A stretch of DNA of 64,000 nt from Serratia sp. Ag1 (GCF_000743355.1 NZ_JQEI01000002.1:62001-126000); one strand, 5' to 3'; shown: positions 42,020-52,118, numbered from the stretch's first letter. The notes: a model not told the origin generated them from the sequence alone. Numbers and translations are program-made.

Positions 42020-42048
42020 AGGGCCGGGGATTCCGGCCCTTAGCTTTT
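42020..42048. terminator. Terminator between plsY and tsaD
   Basis: AGGGCCGG-GGATT-CCGGCCCT followed by TAGCTTTT lies between the convergent genes. Confidence 0.65.
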
Positions 42049-43060
42049 ATACCGCAGGTAATTCCGCCAGCGGCCAACGTGGGCGCACAGACACGCCCAA
42101 CTCTGGATTGGCAGCGCTTTTCAACCGTATCAGCCCTGCGTAAGCGATCATTGCCCCGTTATCGGTACAGAATTCCGGGCGGGCATAAAAGACTTCACCA
42201 CCACGTTTTTTCATCATTTCCGCCAGCTTGGCGCGCAATGTGCGGTTGGCGCTAACGCCGCCGGCCATCACCAGGCGCTTAAACCCGGTCTGCTCCAGCG
42301 CGCGTTTGCATTTGATCGCCAGCGTATCCACCACCGCGTCTTCAAAAGCCCGCGCGATATCGGCACGCGTCTGATCGTCGTTACCGTTGGAGCGGATAGT
42401 ATTGGCAGCAAAAGTCTTCAAGCCGGAAAAGCTGAAGTCCAGGCCTGGGCGATCGGTCATCGGGCGTGGGAAGATAAACCGCCCTTCGGTGCCCTGCTGC
42501 GCCATTTTAGACAACATCGGGCCACCGGGATAATCCAACCCCAGCAGCTTGGCGGTTTTATCGAAAGCCTCACCGGCAGCATCATCGATTGATTCGCCCA
42601 ATAATTCGTATTCACCAATACCGGTAACGCTGATGAGCTGGGTATGACCGCCAGACACCAGCAGCGCCACAAACGGAAATGCCGGTGGGTTATCTTCCAG
42701 CATAGGTGCCAACAAATGGCCTTCCATATGATGCACCGGCACCGCTGGCACGTTCCAGGCAAACGCCAGCGCACGGCCAATGGTGGCCCCCACCAGCAAA
42801 GCCCCTACCAGGCCTGGGCCGGCGGTATAGGCCACACCGTCGATGTCTGCGGCGGTCAGGTTTGCTTCTTTCAAGGCTGCCTGAATCAGCGGCACGGTTT
42901 TACGCACGTGATCGCGAGAAGCCAACTCCGGCACCACGCCACCGTAATCGGCGTGCAGTTTCACCTGGCTGTAAAGCTGATTGGCCAATAAACCGGCTTG
43001 TTCGTCATACACTGCAATCCCGGTTTCATCGCAGGAGGTTTCTATACCCAGTACTCGCAT
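42047..43060 (-). CDS. tsaD: tRNA threonylcarbamoyl-adenosine transferase TsaD
   Basis: The start at 43060 gives 337 residues, as in E. coli (YgjD/Gcp). It acts with TsaB and TsaE to place t6A at position 37 of ANN-decoding tRNAs. The metal-binding HHMEGH (about 110-115), the ASKHA-type ATP-binding [10 protein letters not shown], and [14 protein letters not shown] are intact. It is divergent from rpsU with a 300 bp gap carrying the rpsU promoters. Confidence 0.96.
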   Translation of the reverse strand: MRVLGIETSCDETGIAVYDEQAGLLANQLYSQVKLHADYGGVVPELASRDHVRKTVPLIQAALKEANLTAADIDGVAYTAGPGLVGALLVGATIGRALAFAWNVPAVPVHHMEGHLLAPMLEDNPPAFPFVALLVSGGHTQLISVTGIGEYELLGESIDDAAGEAFDKTAKLLGLDYPGGPMLSKMAQQGTEGRFIFPRPMTDRPGLDFSFSGLKTFAANTIRSNGNDDQTRADIARAFEDAVVDTLAIKCKRALEQTGFKRLVMAGGVSANRTLRAKLAEMMKKRGGEVFYARPEFCTDNGAMIAYAGLIRLKSAANPELGVSVRPRWPLAELPAV

Positions 43061-43578
<518 letters not shown>

Positions 43579-43713
43579 TCCTTCGGGGGTAACCCCACCG
43601 CGTGATTTTTTCTTTTCCAAGAACACGCAGACTGAGTAGTTGCATACGAAGGCCGTGCTTTCCGTAAGGAATGCGCGGCTTGTTCTCGTTTATAAGCAAT
43701 CGAATAAGGGCTT

Positions 43714-45462
43714 ATGGCTGGACGAATTCCGCGTGTATTTATCAATGACTTGCTGGCGCGCACCGACATCGTCGATCTGATCGACGCCCGGGTAAAGCTC
43801 AAGAAGCAAGGCAAGAATTATCACGCGTGCTGTCCGTTCCACCACGAAAAAACGCCTTCATTTACCGTTAATGGCGAAAAGCAGTTTTATCACTGTTTTG
43901 GTTGTGGTGCGCACGGCAACGCCGTTGATTTCCTGATGAATTACGACAGGCTTGAGTTTGTCGAAACCATTGAGGAACTGGCCACCATGAACGGGCTGGA
44001 AGTGCCTTATGAGGCAGGTACCGGGCCGACACAGATTGAACGCCATCAGCGCCAAAGTCTTTATCAACTGATGGAACAGCTTAACGCGTTTTATCAGCAG
44101 TCATTGTATCAAGCCAACGGTGCGCAGGCGCGTGATTACCTGCTGCGGCGTGGGCTCAGCGAGCAGGTGATCCAGCATTTTGCTATCGGTTTTGCACCTG
44201 CCGGTTGGGATAACGCGTTAAAACGCTTTGGTCGCGATGCGGATAATCGTGCAGCATTGAACGATGCCGGAATGTTGGTGACTAACGATCAGGGGCGCAC
44301 CTACGATCGTTTCCGCGAACGTGTCATGTTCCCTATCCGCGATAAACGTGGGCGGGTGATCGCCTTTGGTGGCCGTGTATTAGGCGATGGTATGCCGAAA
44401 TACCTGAACTCGCCGGAAACCGAAGTATTCCACAAGGGCCGCCAGTTGTACGGCCTGTATGAAGCACAGCAGAGCCACCCTACCCTGCAACGTTTGCTGG
44501 TGGTAGAAGGCTACATGGACGTGGTGGCGCTTGCGCAATACGGCATCGACTATGCCGTCGCCTCACTCGGAACCTCGACAACGGCTGAACATATTCAGCT
44601 ACTGTTCCGCGCCACCGATAACGTTATCTGCTGCTATGACGGCGACAGAGCTGGCCGAGAAGCCGCCTGGCGCGCGCTGGAAACTGCGTTGCCCTACCTC
44701 AACGACGGGCGGCAATTGCGGTTTATGTTTTTGCCCGATGGCGAAGACCCGGACACGTTGGTCCGGAAAGAAGGTAAAGAGGCGTTTGAACAGCGTATGG
44801 AACTGGCACAGCCACTTTCCACTTTCCTGTTCGAAACCCTGATGCCACAGGTTGATCTGAGCAGCCCGGATGGCCGCGCCAAGCTGAGCACGCTGGCACT
44901 GCCGCTGATTACTCAGGTGCCGGGTGAAACCCTGCGTCTGTATCTGCGCCAGCAACTCGGCAGTAAACTGGGCCTGTTGGACGATAGCCAGCTCGACAAG
45001 CTGATGCCCAAGCAGGCTGAAAATGCGAATACTTATCAAGTGCCGCAGCTAAAACGCACAACCATGCGTATACTGATAGGATTACTGGTACAAAATCCGC
45101 GTTTGGCTACACTTATACCCTCACTGGAAGGGTTGGAGCAGACCAAACAGGCTGGGTTGCCGCTGTTTGTTGAACTGGTGCAAACCTGCTTGGCACAGCC
45201 TGGCCTGACCACCGGCCAATTGCTGGAGTTGTATCGCGACAACAAATTCAGCCAACAGCTTGAAACCTTGGCAACCTGGAACCATATGATCGTTGAGGAT
45301 ATGGTTGAACAGACATTTTTGGATACGCTGGCCAGCCTGTATGACTCAGTGCTAGAGCAGCGGCTGGAAACACTTATCGCCCAAGCCAGAACACACGGCC
45401 TGAGTCCTGAAGAGCGTGAAGAAGTTCGCTCACTGAATCAGGTGTTAGCGAAAAAAAACTGA
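43714..45462 (+). CDS. dnaG: DNA primase
   Basis: This 582-residue primase makes RNA primers for replication. The N-terminal CHC2 zinc finger is CPFHHEKTPSF...FHCFGCG-like (here YHCFGCG). The TOPRIM domain includes VVEGYMDVVALAQ and the metal site CYDGDRAGREA. The C-terminal DnaB-binding domain follows residue 450. The ribosome-binding site is weak, with AAGGG only three bases from the ATG, in keeping with low primase levels. Confidence 0.97.
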   Translation: MAGRIPRVFINDLLARTDIVDLIDARVKLKKQGKNYHACCPFHHEKTPSFTVNGEKQFYHCFGCGAHGNAVDFLMNYDRLEFVETIEELATMNGLEVPYEAGTGPTQIERHQRQSLYQLMEQLNAFYQQSLYQANGAQARDYLLRRGLSEQVIQHFAIGFAPAGWDNALKRFGRDADNRAALNDAGMLVTNDQGRTYDRFRERVMFPIRDKRGRVIAFGGRVLGDGMPKYLNSPETEVFHKGRQLYGLYEAQQSHPTLQRLLVVEGYMDVVALAQYGIDYAVASLGTSTTAEHIQLLFRATDNVICCYDGDRAGREAAWRALETALPYLNDGRQLRFMFLPDGEDPDTLVRKEGKEAFEQRMELAQPLSTFLFETLMPQVDLSSPDGRAKLSTLALPLITQVPGETLRLYLRQQLGSKLGLLDDSQLDKLMPKQAENANTYQVPQLKRTTMRILIGLLVQNPRLATLIPSLEGLEQTKQAGLPLFVELVQTCLAQPGLTTGQLLELYRDNKFSQQLETLATWNHMIVEDMVEQTFLDTLASLYDSVLEQRLETLIAQARTHGLSPEEREEVRSLNQVLAKKN

Positions 45463-45618
45463 ATACCAACGGCTTAAGTGCCGATAAATGCGAGGGTTCA
45501 ACCCTGCAATATGCCGCCATAGTGGGCCGCGGCAACAACTAAAACGCCCCAAATGCTATTGTTGGCAGTTTCGCCGACCGACACCAACCCAAATACTCTG
45601 AAGTGTGGATACCGTCTT

Positions 45619-47457
45619 ATGGAGCAAAACCCGCAGTCACAGCTAAAGCTACTTGTCACCCGTGGTAAGGAGCAAGGCTATCTGACCTATGCTGAGGTCA
45701 ATGACCATCTGCCGGAAGATATCGTCGACTCCGACCAGATCGAAGACATCATCCAGATGATTAATGACATGGGCATCCAGGTGATGGAAGAGGCACCGGA
45801 TGCCGATGACCTATTACTTGCTGAAAACTCAAACAGTACAGACGAAGACGCAGAAGAAGCCGCAGCTCAGGTGCTCTCCAGCGTTGAATCCGAGATTGGC
45901 CGTACTACCGACCCGGTGCGCATGTATATGCGTGAAATGGGTACCGTTGAACTGCTGACGCGCGAAGGCGAGATCGACATCGCCAAGCGTATCGAAGACG
46001 GTATTAACCAGGTTCAGTGCTCCGTGGCTGAGTATCCGGAGGCCATCACTTATCTGCTGGAACAATACGATCGCGTCGAAGCGGGTGAAGCTCGCCTGTC
46101 CGACTTGATCACTGGCTTCGTTGATCCCAACGCGGAAGAGGAGATCGCTCCAACCGCTACGCACATCGGTTCAGAATTAACGACCGAAGAGCAGAATGAC
46201 GACGACGAAGACGAAGATGAAGACGAAGATGCTGAAGACGACAACAGCATCGATCCGGAACTGGCACGCCAGAAATTTGCCGAACTGCGCGATCAGTACG
46301 AAGCAACTCGCCAGATGATCAAAAAGAATGGCCGCAGCCACGCCAGTGCAGCAGAAGAGATCCTGAAGCTGTCTGAAGTGTTCAAGCAGTTCCGCCTGGT
46401 GCCAAAACAGTTCGACTTCCTGGTCAACAGCATGCGTACCATGATGGATCGCGTTCGTACTCAAGAACGCCTCATCATGAAGTTATGTGTTGAACAGTGC
46501 AAAATGCCGAAGAAAAACTTCGTCACTCTGTTCGCCGGTAACGAAACCAGCACCACCTGGTTCGAAGCCGCATTGGCAATGGCTAAGCCATGGTCAGAAA
46601 AGCTGAAAGAAGTCAGTGACGATGTGCAGCGCAGCCTGCAGAAACTGCGTCAGATCGAAGAAGAAACCGGCCTGACCATTGAGCAGGTAAAAGACATCAA
46701 CCGTCGTATGTCGATCGGTGAAGCGAAAGCCCGCCGTGCGAAGAAAGAGATGGTTGAAGCCAACCTGCGTCTGGTTATCTCGATCGCCAAGAAGTACACC
46801 AACCGTGGTCTGCAGTTCCTGGATCTGATTCAGGAAGGCAACATCGGCCTGATGAAAGCGGTAGATAAGTTTGAATATCGTCGTGGTTATAAGTTCTCGA
46901 CTTATGCCACCTGGTGGATCCGTCAGGCGATCACCCGTTCTATCGCCGACCAGGCGCGCACCATCCGTATTCCGGTGCATATGATTGAGACCATCAACAA
47001 GCTCAACCGTATTTCGCGCCAGATGCTGCAAGAGATGGGCCGCGAGCCAACGCCGGAAGAACTGGCTGAACGTATGCTGATGCCGGAAGACAAGATCCGC
47101 AAAGTGCTGAAGATCGCCAAAGAGCCGATCTCCATGGAAACGCCGATTGGTGATGATGAAGATTCACATCTGGGCGATTTTATCGAGGATACCACCCTTG
47201 AGCTGCCGCTGGATTCTGCCACCTCTGAAAGCCTGCGTTCTGCAACGCACGACGTTCTGGCTGGCCTGACCGCACGTGAAGCGAAAGTGCTGCGTATGCG
47301 TTTCGGTATCGATATGAACACTGACCACACGCTGGAAGAAGTGGGCAAACAGTTCGACGTTACCCGTGAGCGTATCCGCCAGATCGAAGCTAAAGCGTTG
47401 CGTAAACTGCGCCACCCAAGCCGTTCAGAAGTGTTGCGCAGCTTCTTGGATGACTAA
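45619..47457 (+). CDS. rpoD: RNA polymerase sigma-70 factor RpoD
   Basis: The start at 45619 gives 612 residues beginning [20 protein letters not shown]; 22 open codons upstream are ignored. Region 1.1 is at the N-terminus. A very acidic non-conserved insert lies around residues 190-215 (repeated [10 protein letters not shown]). Region 2 contains [15 protein letters not shown], and region 4 ends [14 protein letters not shown]. It is the last gene of the rpsU-dnaG-rpoD operon and is followed by an intrinsic terminator. Confidence 0.98.
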   Translation: MEQNPQSQLKLLVTRGKEQGYLTYAEVNDHLPEDIVDSDQIEDIIQMINDMGIQVMEEAPDADDLLLAENSNSTDEDAEEAAAQVLSSVESEIGRTTDPVRMYMREMGTVELLTREGEIDIAKRIEDGINQVQCSVAEYPEAITYLLEQYDRVEAGEARLSDLITGFVDPNAEEEIAPTATHIGSELTTEEQNDDDEDEDEDEDAEDDNSIDPELARQKFAELRDQYEATRQMIKKNGRSHASAAEEILKLSEVFKQFRLVPKQFDFLVNSMRTMMDRVRTQERLIMKLCVEQCKMPKKNFVTLFAGNETSTTWFEAALAMAKPWSEKLKEVSDDVQRSLQKLRQIEEETGLTIEQVKDINRRMSIGEAKARRAKKEMVEANLRLVISIAKKYTNRGLQFLDLIQEGNIGLMKAVDKFEYRRGYKFSTYATWWIRQAITRSIADQARTIRIPVHMIETINKLNRISRQMLQEMGREPTPEELAERMLMPEDKIRKVLKIAKEPISMETPIGDDEDSHLGDFIEDTTLELPLDSATSESLRSATHDVLAGLTAREAKVLRMRFGIDMNTDHTLEEVGKQFDVTRERIRQIEAKALRKLRHPSRSEVLRSFLDD

Positions 47458-47477
47458 GGTTTGCTGACACTCTTGAG

Positions 47478-47500
47478 ACCCCGGCTTGCCGGGGTTTTTT
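47478..47500 (+). terminator. Intrinsic terminator of rpoD
   Basis: ACCCCGG-CTT-GCCGGGGT with six T residues lies 20 bases after the rpoD stop. Confidence 0.85.
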
Positions 47501-47507
47501 ATTGCTT

Positions 47508-47996
47508 TTATTTCAGTGCTAAAAACAGTTCACGATAACTCGCCACTAGCTGCTCCAGCGTGGCCCGGTTCAGCCCACTCGGATTAGGCAACACCCATAT
47601 TTCCGTTTTGCCAATCGTCATCTCCTGCTGCCCCCAAGTTACCTGGCGGATACCAAACGCGCAGCTGAAGGCCTGTTTGCCAAGGATCGCCAGCGCCTGT
47701 GGCTGGTATTGCAGGATCTTTTCTTTTAGTGCATCACCACCCGCACGTAACTCACCACGGGTCAGCTCACTGGCCGCGACCGTTGGTCGTGCCACAAGAG
47801 CAGTAATGCCGCAACCGTACTCTTGCAATTGCAGCCACTGTTCGGGCGCTAGCTGATGTTGAGTGAAACCAGCCTGATGAATCACCTTCCAGAAACGATT
47901 ACTGCCGTTGGCGAAAGGATAGCCCTGATGGGCAGAAGAAAGGCCAGGATTGATGCCACAGAACACGACTTGCAGGTTAGGTGCCAAGAGTTCCAT
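47508..47996 (-). CDS. mug: G/U mismatch-specific DNA glycosylase Mug
   Basis: The start at 47996 gives 162 residues; 19 open codons upstream lack family similarity. Mug removes uracil or ethenocytosine opposite G. The active-site motif [13 protein letters not shown] (about 9-21) and the intercalation motif [10 protein letters not shown] are present. It is convergent with rpoD, and tRNA-Ile2 follows beyond its start, as in E. coli. Confidence 0.94.
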   Translation of the reverse strand: MELLAPNLQVVFCGINPGLSSAHQGYPFANGSNRFWKVIHQAGFTQHQLAPEQWLQLQEYGCGITALVARPTVAASELTRGELRAGGDALKEKILQYQPQALAILGKQAFSCAFGIRQVTWGQQEMTIGKTEIWVLPNPSGLNRATLEQLVASYRELFLALK

Positions 47997-48143
47997 AAGT
48001 ATCTGGAGTCCGTTGAAGAAATTTACAGCCGTTATCGCAAAATCTACCTGCAATTACAACAGGCTATAACTGAACATAAAAGCAACATATGGTTTGAAGA
48101 GAGTAGACCTGCGTCCCGTGATTACCGTATAATCACGCCGCTT

Positions 48144-48219
48144 GGCCCCTTAGCTCAGTGGTTAGAGCAGGCGACTCATAATCGCTTGGTCGCTGGTTCA
48201 AACCCAGCAGGGGCCACCA
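48144..48219 (+). tRNA. ileX: tRNA-Ile2 with CAU anticodon (lysidine-modified)
   Basis: This 76-base cloverleaf starts GGCCCCTTAGCTC and ends AGGGGCC-ACCA with CCA encoded. The anticodon loop ACTCATAATC gives CAU. The body is that of the minor isoleucine tRNA whose C34 is converted to lysidine by TilS to read AUA, not of initiator or elongator tRNA-Met. The location beside mug supports ileX. The region downstream is accessory, as often seen next to tRNA genes. Confidence 0.9.
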
Positions 48220-48245
48220 AATTTTAGCTTTAAAATCATATAACT

Positions 48246-48270
48246 AAGCCACCTTTCACGGTGGCTTTTT
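48246..48270 (+). terminator. Intrinsic terminator after tRNA-Ile2
   Basis: AAGCCACC-TTTCAC-GGTGGCTT followed by TTT lies 26 bases after the tRNA. Confidence 0.8.
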
Positions 48271-48439
48271 GTGTACTCAGCAATGAGTGTCCATAAAACG
48301 TCCATACAAGATCCAGATGCCCTGAAAATTTCGCAGTGCGCTCAGGCATTCCGTTACTGATTACAGGCTATTTAGCATACGAACACTCTCCTCTATTAAT
48401 CTCTCATAAAACTTCTCAATGATTAGCGCTGCCATCTCA

Positions 48440-48596
48440 ACAATCTGTTCTTTCACACCAGGTTTATGGGCTTCAGCTGAAATACCCGACGGCAATCACG
48501 ACAGCGAAACCTGTCAGAACCTCTCGGGTTCTGACCATGCCGATAAACCAGAGCTGGCTGACAACAACGGGGACAATGAACAATGACGCTGGCCAT
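48440..48596 (-). pseudogene. IS1-family insA remnant
   Basis: From an ATG at 48596 the frame reads 47 residues starting MASVIVHCPRCCQPALVYRHG, with two zinc-ribbon CxxC pairs (HCPRCC and RCRDCRR) followed by VFQLK. This is the N-terminal zinc ribbon of IS1 InsA. The frame stops at 48453-48455, but a +1 shift continues GVKEQIVEMA, the next InsA segment. About a dozen codons before the shift are missing, and no insB follows. The element is therefore decayed. The remaining sequence from 48220 to 48693 shows nothing else I recognise. Confidence 0.7.
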
Positions 48597-48693
48597 AAGT
48601 AAACCTCAAAAAGCCGCATTTAATTGGGGGGACTACCAAATGAAGGGACACAGCTTAGCGGTAAATCTATTCCAATCTTGTCATCAGGCTTGG

Positions 48694-49524
48694 TCAAGTC
48701 GCCTTGTGCTCTTTAAGCCCTGACAATTTAAAGCGTGTCGAACATTGTAGCTCCTCTACACCATTGTTCTTACAAAAAAGCACTAGTATATCCTTTTTGG
48801 GAAATCCATTGACTATGCGGATAAATTCGTCCGGGCCACAGAACACATCCTTGGCTCTTAAAATTCTAATATACTCATCATAACTCTCCTTTGATACATC
48901 GACACTAACATAAACAGAACATTGATTAATATCTGCAATTTCAACAGACTTTTCTGATAACCAACTATTTTTGGATTGAAGGAACGCTAAAAAAATCAAA
49001 CTGGTAAAAAGAAAAAGTAATAAATTAAGGATGTTGGTAGTACAGAGTTTTTTTATGAAAGTACGGATTGGCCTTTTACTTGCAGATAACTCAGTTTTTG
49101 TGTCTTCACGTTTTTCTATGCCGTTGAGCATGTCACCCGCATTAACTTCTTCCGAGATAACAGAATGGTGATGTTCATTATCTTCGCTGCTGATAATTTG
49201 CACAGTTCCTGTAAAGCATATTCCAACTCTAGGTACCGTTTTGATGACTTGAGTTTTGAGCCCCGCATTGCGGAGCCCTTTTCTTATTAGACTGATATTC
49301 TGGTAAAAGGTGTTAGAGGTAACGTATTGTCCATGTTTTTCCCAGACCTCACTGAAAAAATCCTCCCGTTTAATGTTAATGCCAGGATGTTGCAGCATTA
49401 AAAGCAGGCATCGACTGGCGGGAATGTTTAACACAGTCTCTCTTCCCCTTACGCTTAAGGGTGTCAACCGATGTTGCTCATGATGATAGGCAACCGTATC
49501 ATTGATAATAAATTTTTCTATCAT
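48694..49524 (-). CDS. Membrane-anchored winged-helix regulator (ToxR/CadC-like)
   Basis: This 276-residue protein has an N-terminal OmpR-type winged helix without a receiver (about 25-105, including REDFFSEVWEKHG and TVPRVGICF). A linker follows, then one transmembrane helix (about 164-183) and a periplasmic domain of about 90 residues with four cysteines (202, 229, 251, 261). This is the architecture of ToxR and CadC, which sense from the periplasm and bind DNA directly. Genes around it are fimbrial, so control of the cluster is likely but inferred. Codon use is AT-rich compared with the core genes. No family name is assigned. Confidence 0.75.
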   Translation of the reverse strand: MIEKFIINDTVAYHHEQHRLTPLSVRGRETVLNIPASRCLLLMLQHPGINIKREDFFSEVWEKHGQYVTSNTFYQNISLIRKGLRNAGLKTQVIKTVPRVGICFTGTVQIISSEDNEHHHSVISEEVNAGDMLNGIEKREDTKTELSASKRPIRTFIKKLCTTNILNLLLFLFTSLIFLAFLQSKNSWLSEKSVEIADINQCSVYVSVDVSKESYDEYIRILRAKDVFCGPDEFIRIVNGFPKKDILVLFCKNNGVEELQCSTRFKLSGLKEHKAT

Positions 49525-50249
49525 TTTCAGCCACTTACCGTTAACTCTTAGCTACTGTTAGTTATCAATTAAGTATAGTAATAACTCAGCAGTCTAACTT
49601 AAAAAAAAAGCTAATAATAAAATCATAATGTTACAGTTTTATCTAAAATTGCTTATTTCTACAGTACCCATCCGTTAAGAGTGCTCTTATTTACACCTTG
49701 TAACATAGCAACAACAAACACTTAGCACAAAAACCACGCTTAAATCAATGAATAAAATTAATTAATTAATTAAAAATCCGATCTTACCTTACGATTTACA
49801 TACCGCAGCAACGAGATGGAATGCACGGTAAGAGACAGTGTCCAGCCTTATCCCGGTGGGGGCCGGCCCCAGATAAAGTAGATTCATTTATGTATAAAAA
49901 AAGATTACACCAACCACTATTTCATATCCATATGATAATAAAAGAAAATTAGTGAAACATGGTGATGTTATCTAAATGTTGTTGATTTTCGACATATATG
50001 ACTATGAATCAAGTTTAAATGTAAGAATAACCAAGGAATTTTCCTAATACCAAAATTCCATTACATTTTGAATTTATATTCTAAATTTAATTTATTTTAC
50101 AGAATAAAAAACCAGTCAAGCTATATTATGGCACCTTATTACATTAATTTACAACGCATTGTCAAAGCGATAGTGAATTATATAATAGGCCCATAAACGG
50201 AGGCTTGGTGTTTTTTTGCTCAACGCGAAACAATAAACCGAGACACATT
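49525..50249. other. AT-rich divergent intergenic region between two winged-helix regulators
   Basis: This 725-base region is strongly AT-rich (for example a TTAATTAATTAATTAA run near 49760). It has no supportable gene. It contains one very GC-rich palindrome, GGGGCCGGCCCC at 49859-49870, within a larger stem bounded by TTATC and GATAA. It probably holds regulator promoters and binding sites for nucleoid proteins. Confidence 0.5.
49848..49876. promoter_or_regulatory. GC-rich palindrome in AT-rich region
   Basis: TTATC-N6-GGGGCCGGCCCC-A-GATAA forms a hairpin with a GC core, isolated in AT-rich DNA. It could be a terminator remnant, an operator or an insertion scar. Confidence 0.4.
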
Positions 50250-50630
50250 ATGGAAAGTAAACTTTTCGGATTTTTACTTGATGAAGATATCCAACTTGAT
50301 ATTGCCAATAAAAGGCTGGTGTGTTATAGGGCGGAAACGTCTGAAGACGCTATGTATTTCAAGGTTGTCACACTTAATGATATTCAACTGCGCTTGCTCC
50401 TACTTTTGTTAGGCAGCGAACCAGGTGATGTTATATCAAAGAATGATATCATTAATAGCATATGGGAGGAAAGTCTGACTCACCCTTCCGATCAGCGACT
50501 CTGGTATTTAATTAAGGTACTAAGAAGTAAACTTGCTTCCATTGGTATGTCAGAAAGCTTTATATCTAACGCGCATGGTGTTGGGTACTTTTTAAAAGGG
50601 CATGAGGTATCCCCTATTTTTTTGGGCTAA
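50250..50630 (+). CDS. Soluble winged-helix regulator without membrane anchor
   Basis: The start at 50250 gives 126 residues. The protein is essentially one OmpR-type winged helix: an N-terminal strand region, then SKNDIINSIWEE, a recognition-helix segment DQRLWYLIKVLRSKL and the wing SNAHGVGYFLKG. It has no receiver and no transmembrane segment. Stand-alone regulators of this form are found upstream of fimbrial operons in enterobacteria. It is transcribed toward the pilin gene, with a 216 bp gap. It may act alone or with the ToxR-like protein. Confidence 0.72.
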   Translation: MESKLFGFLLDEDIQLDIANKRLVCYRAETSEDAMYFKVVTLNDIQLRLLLLLLGSEPGDVISKNDIINSIWEESLTHPSDQRLWYLIKVLRSKLASIGMSESFISNAHGVGYFLKGHEVSPIFLG

Positions 50631-50782
50631 CCAAGAAATATTAAAACCATTCAAAAACTCTGGGCGCCTTTAGTTTTTTCTATTAAGGATCATGTTTTTG
50701 TGAATATTTTCTTCACGAAAGCATTACCAGCGACTGTTGACTGGGTGGTTATTCAACCACATTCAATAGTATTACATGGAAC

Positions 50783-50830
50783 GATGCTTCGGCATCATAT
50801 TGAAATAATAAATGCGGATTAGCCGCATTT
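50783..50830 (+). promoter_or_regulatory. Two tandem hairpins in the pilin leader
   Basis: GATGC-TTCG-GCATC (50783-50796) is a UUCG-type tetraloop hairpin. AAATGCGG-ATTAG-CCGCATTT (50810-50830) has a perfect 8-bp stem and ends one base before the AAAGGAAAG ribosome-binding site of the pilin gene. They may stabilise the pilin mRNA or regulate its translation. Confidence 0.6.
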
Positions 50831-50846
50831 TAAAGGAAAGTGTTAC

Positions 50847-51371
50847 ATGAAAAAGAATATTATCGTTGCTACCCTGGTTGCTGCTGCCGCTATGACGACT
50901 GCTTCAACTTTTGCTGCTGATGGTCAGGTTAATTTTTCCGGTTCGGTGATCGATGCGTCTTGTAATGTGACTAACGCCACCAGTGGTTCGTTGAATGTTG
51001 TCTTGGGTCAGGTATCAAAAAGTGCGTTTACCGCAGCGGGTACTAAAGCAGCACCGACCAAATTCACTCTGCAGGTGAGCAACTGCCCTGATAGCGTAAG
51101 CAGCGTTGGCGTGAAGTTTGATGGAACCACCGTTGCCGGTGACAACAGCGTTTTGGCACTGACTCAGGGTACTGGCGTAGCAACTGGTGTAGGTATCCAA
51201 TTGTCTGATGCATCACAAAACGTACTGCCGTTGAATACTGCGTCAATCAATTACCCGCTGACAGCAGGTGCCGCTAACCTTGATTTCGTTGCGCGTTATA
51301 TTTCAACGGCAGCAACCGTAACCGCTGGCCCGGCTAACGCAATTGCCAACTTCTCTATTATTTATAACTAA
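50847..51371 (+). CDS. Type 1 fimbria-like major pilin
   Basis: This 174-residue pilin has a Sec signal cleaved after about residue 23 (STFA). The mature domain has the conserved disulfide pair Cys39 and Cys80 (DASCNVT and VSNCPDS) and the C-terminal beta strand ending FSIIYN with the penultimate tyrosine used for chaperone docking. It is followed by an intrinsic terminator that likely limits read-through to the assembly genes, so pilin is made in excess. The gene leads the chaperone-usher cluster. Confidence 0.88.
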   Translation: MKKNIIVATLVAAAAMTTASTFAADGQVNFSGSVIDASCNVTNATSGSLNVVLGQVSKSAFTAAGTKAAPTKFTLQVSNCPDSVSSVGVKFDGTTVAGDNSVLALTQGTGVATGVGIQLSDASQNVLPLNTASINYPLTAGAANLDFVARYISTAATVTAGPANAIANFSIIYN

Positions 51372-51396
51372 GAATAACTAGTAGCCGATAATTATC

Positions 51397-51426
51397 AATA
51401 ACGGGGCTATGACCCCGTTATTTTTT
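51397..51426 (+). terminator. Terminator or attenuator after the pilin gene
   Basis: AATAACGGGG-CTATGA-CCCCGTTATT followed by TTTT lies 25 bases after the pilin stop and 20 before the chaperone start. Confidence 0.8.
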
Positions 51427-51446
51427 ATGATTTGGAGAATTAAAGT

Positions 51447-52118
51447 ATGAAATCTTCACTTGGGTTGATGTTAGCCCTGTTATTTGCTGCCCATGTGGCC
51501 CAGGCGGGCGTTATTGTGGGCGGAACCCGGCTGATTTATGACGGTAATAAGAAAGAATCCTCACTGAGCGTCAGTAACCCGGATAAAAAAGCCTATTTGG
51601 TCCAAACCTGGGTTGAAAGCATTGATGGTACTGAGCCCCCCCCCTTTGTTGTGACTCCACCACTGTTTCGCCTGGATGGTGGGCAAGATAACCTGCTGCG
51701 TGTGGTGCGAGCGGGCGGCAACCTGCCATCAGACAAGGAGTCGCTGTTCTGGATGAACATCAAAGCCATTCCGTCGGCGGAGAAAGAGAGCGATCGCAAT
51801 ACGCTGCAAATTGCCATCAAGGCACGCATCAAGCTGATCTATCGTCCCGAGGGACTGAAAGGGATGCCAGAAGACATGGCCGATAAACTCACCTGGCAAC
51901 GTATGGGGAATGAGCTACAGGTGACCAACCCAACCCCGTTCTACATGAATTTCCAGAAGGTGAAGGTAGCGGGTAAGGACGTGAAAGAGGCAACGTTTGT
52001 TGCCCCAGGTACGACCGCCCATTTCGCTTTACCTGCCGGAGTGAGTAGCGGGAGCGTGAGCTGGTCCATCATCAATGATTTTGGCGGGACAGGCAAAGAG
52101 CATATTGGCACGCTGTAA
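51447..52118 (+). CDS. Periplasmic fimbrial chaperone
   Basis: This 223-residue PapD-type chaperone has a 20-residue signal (AAHVAQA). The first Ig-like domain starts GVIVGGTRLIY with the subunit-anchoring Arg8 of the mature protein. The conserved RLDGGQDNLLRVV and FWMNIKAIPS segments and the second anchoring Lys (KARIKLIYRP) are present. It donates a strand to pilin subunits and delivers them to the usher. A run of nine C (51636-51644) encodes Pro codons early in the gene and is a possible slippage site. Confidence 0.9.
   Translation: MKSSLGLMLALLFAAHVAQAGVIVGGTRLIYDGNKKESSLSVSNPDKKAYLVQTWVESIDGTEPPPFVVTPPLFRLDGGQDNLLRVVRAGGNLPSDKESLFWMNIKAIPSAEKESDRNTLQIAIKARIKLIYRPEGLKGMPEDMADKLTWQRMGNELQVTNPTPFYMNFQKVKVAGKDVKEATFVAPGTTAHFALPAGVSSGSVSWSIINDFGGTGKEHIGTL

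Noticed and set aside
47856-48227. Plus-strand open frame running through mug into tRNA-Ile2
   Set aside because: It reads through the antisense of mug and the tRNA itself; a tRNA-spanning integrase was considered but no integrase motif is present.
50631-50846. Invertible fim-type promoter switch upstream of the pilin
   Set aside because: No recombinase gene lies nearby and no pair of inverted repeats flanks a promoter-sized segment; only local hairpins were found.
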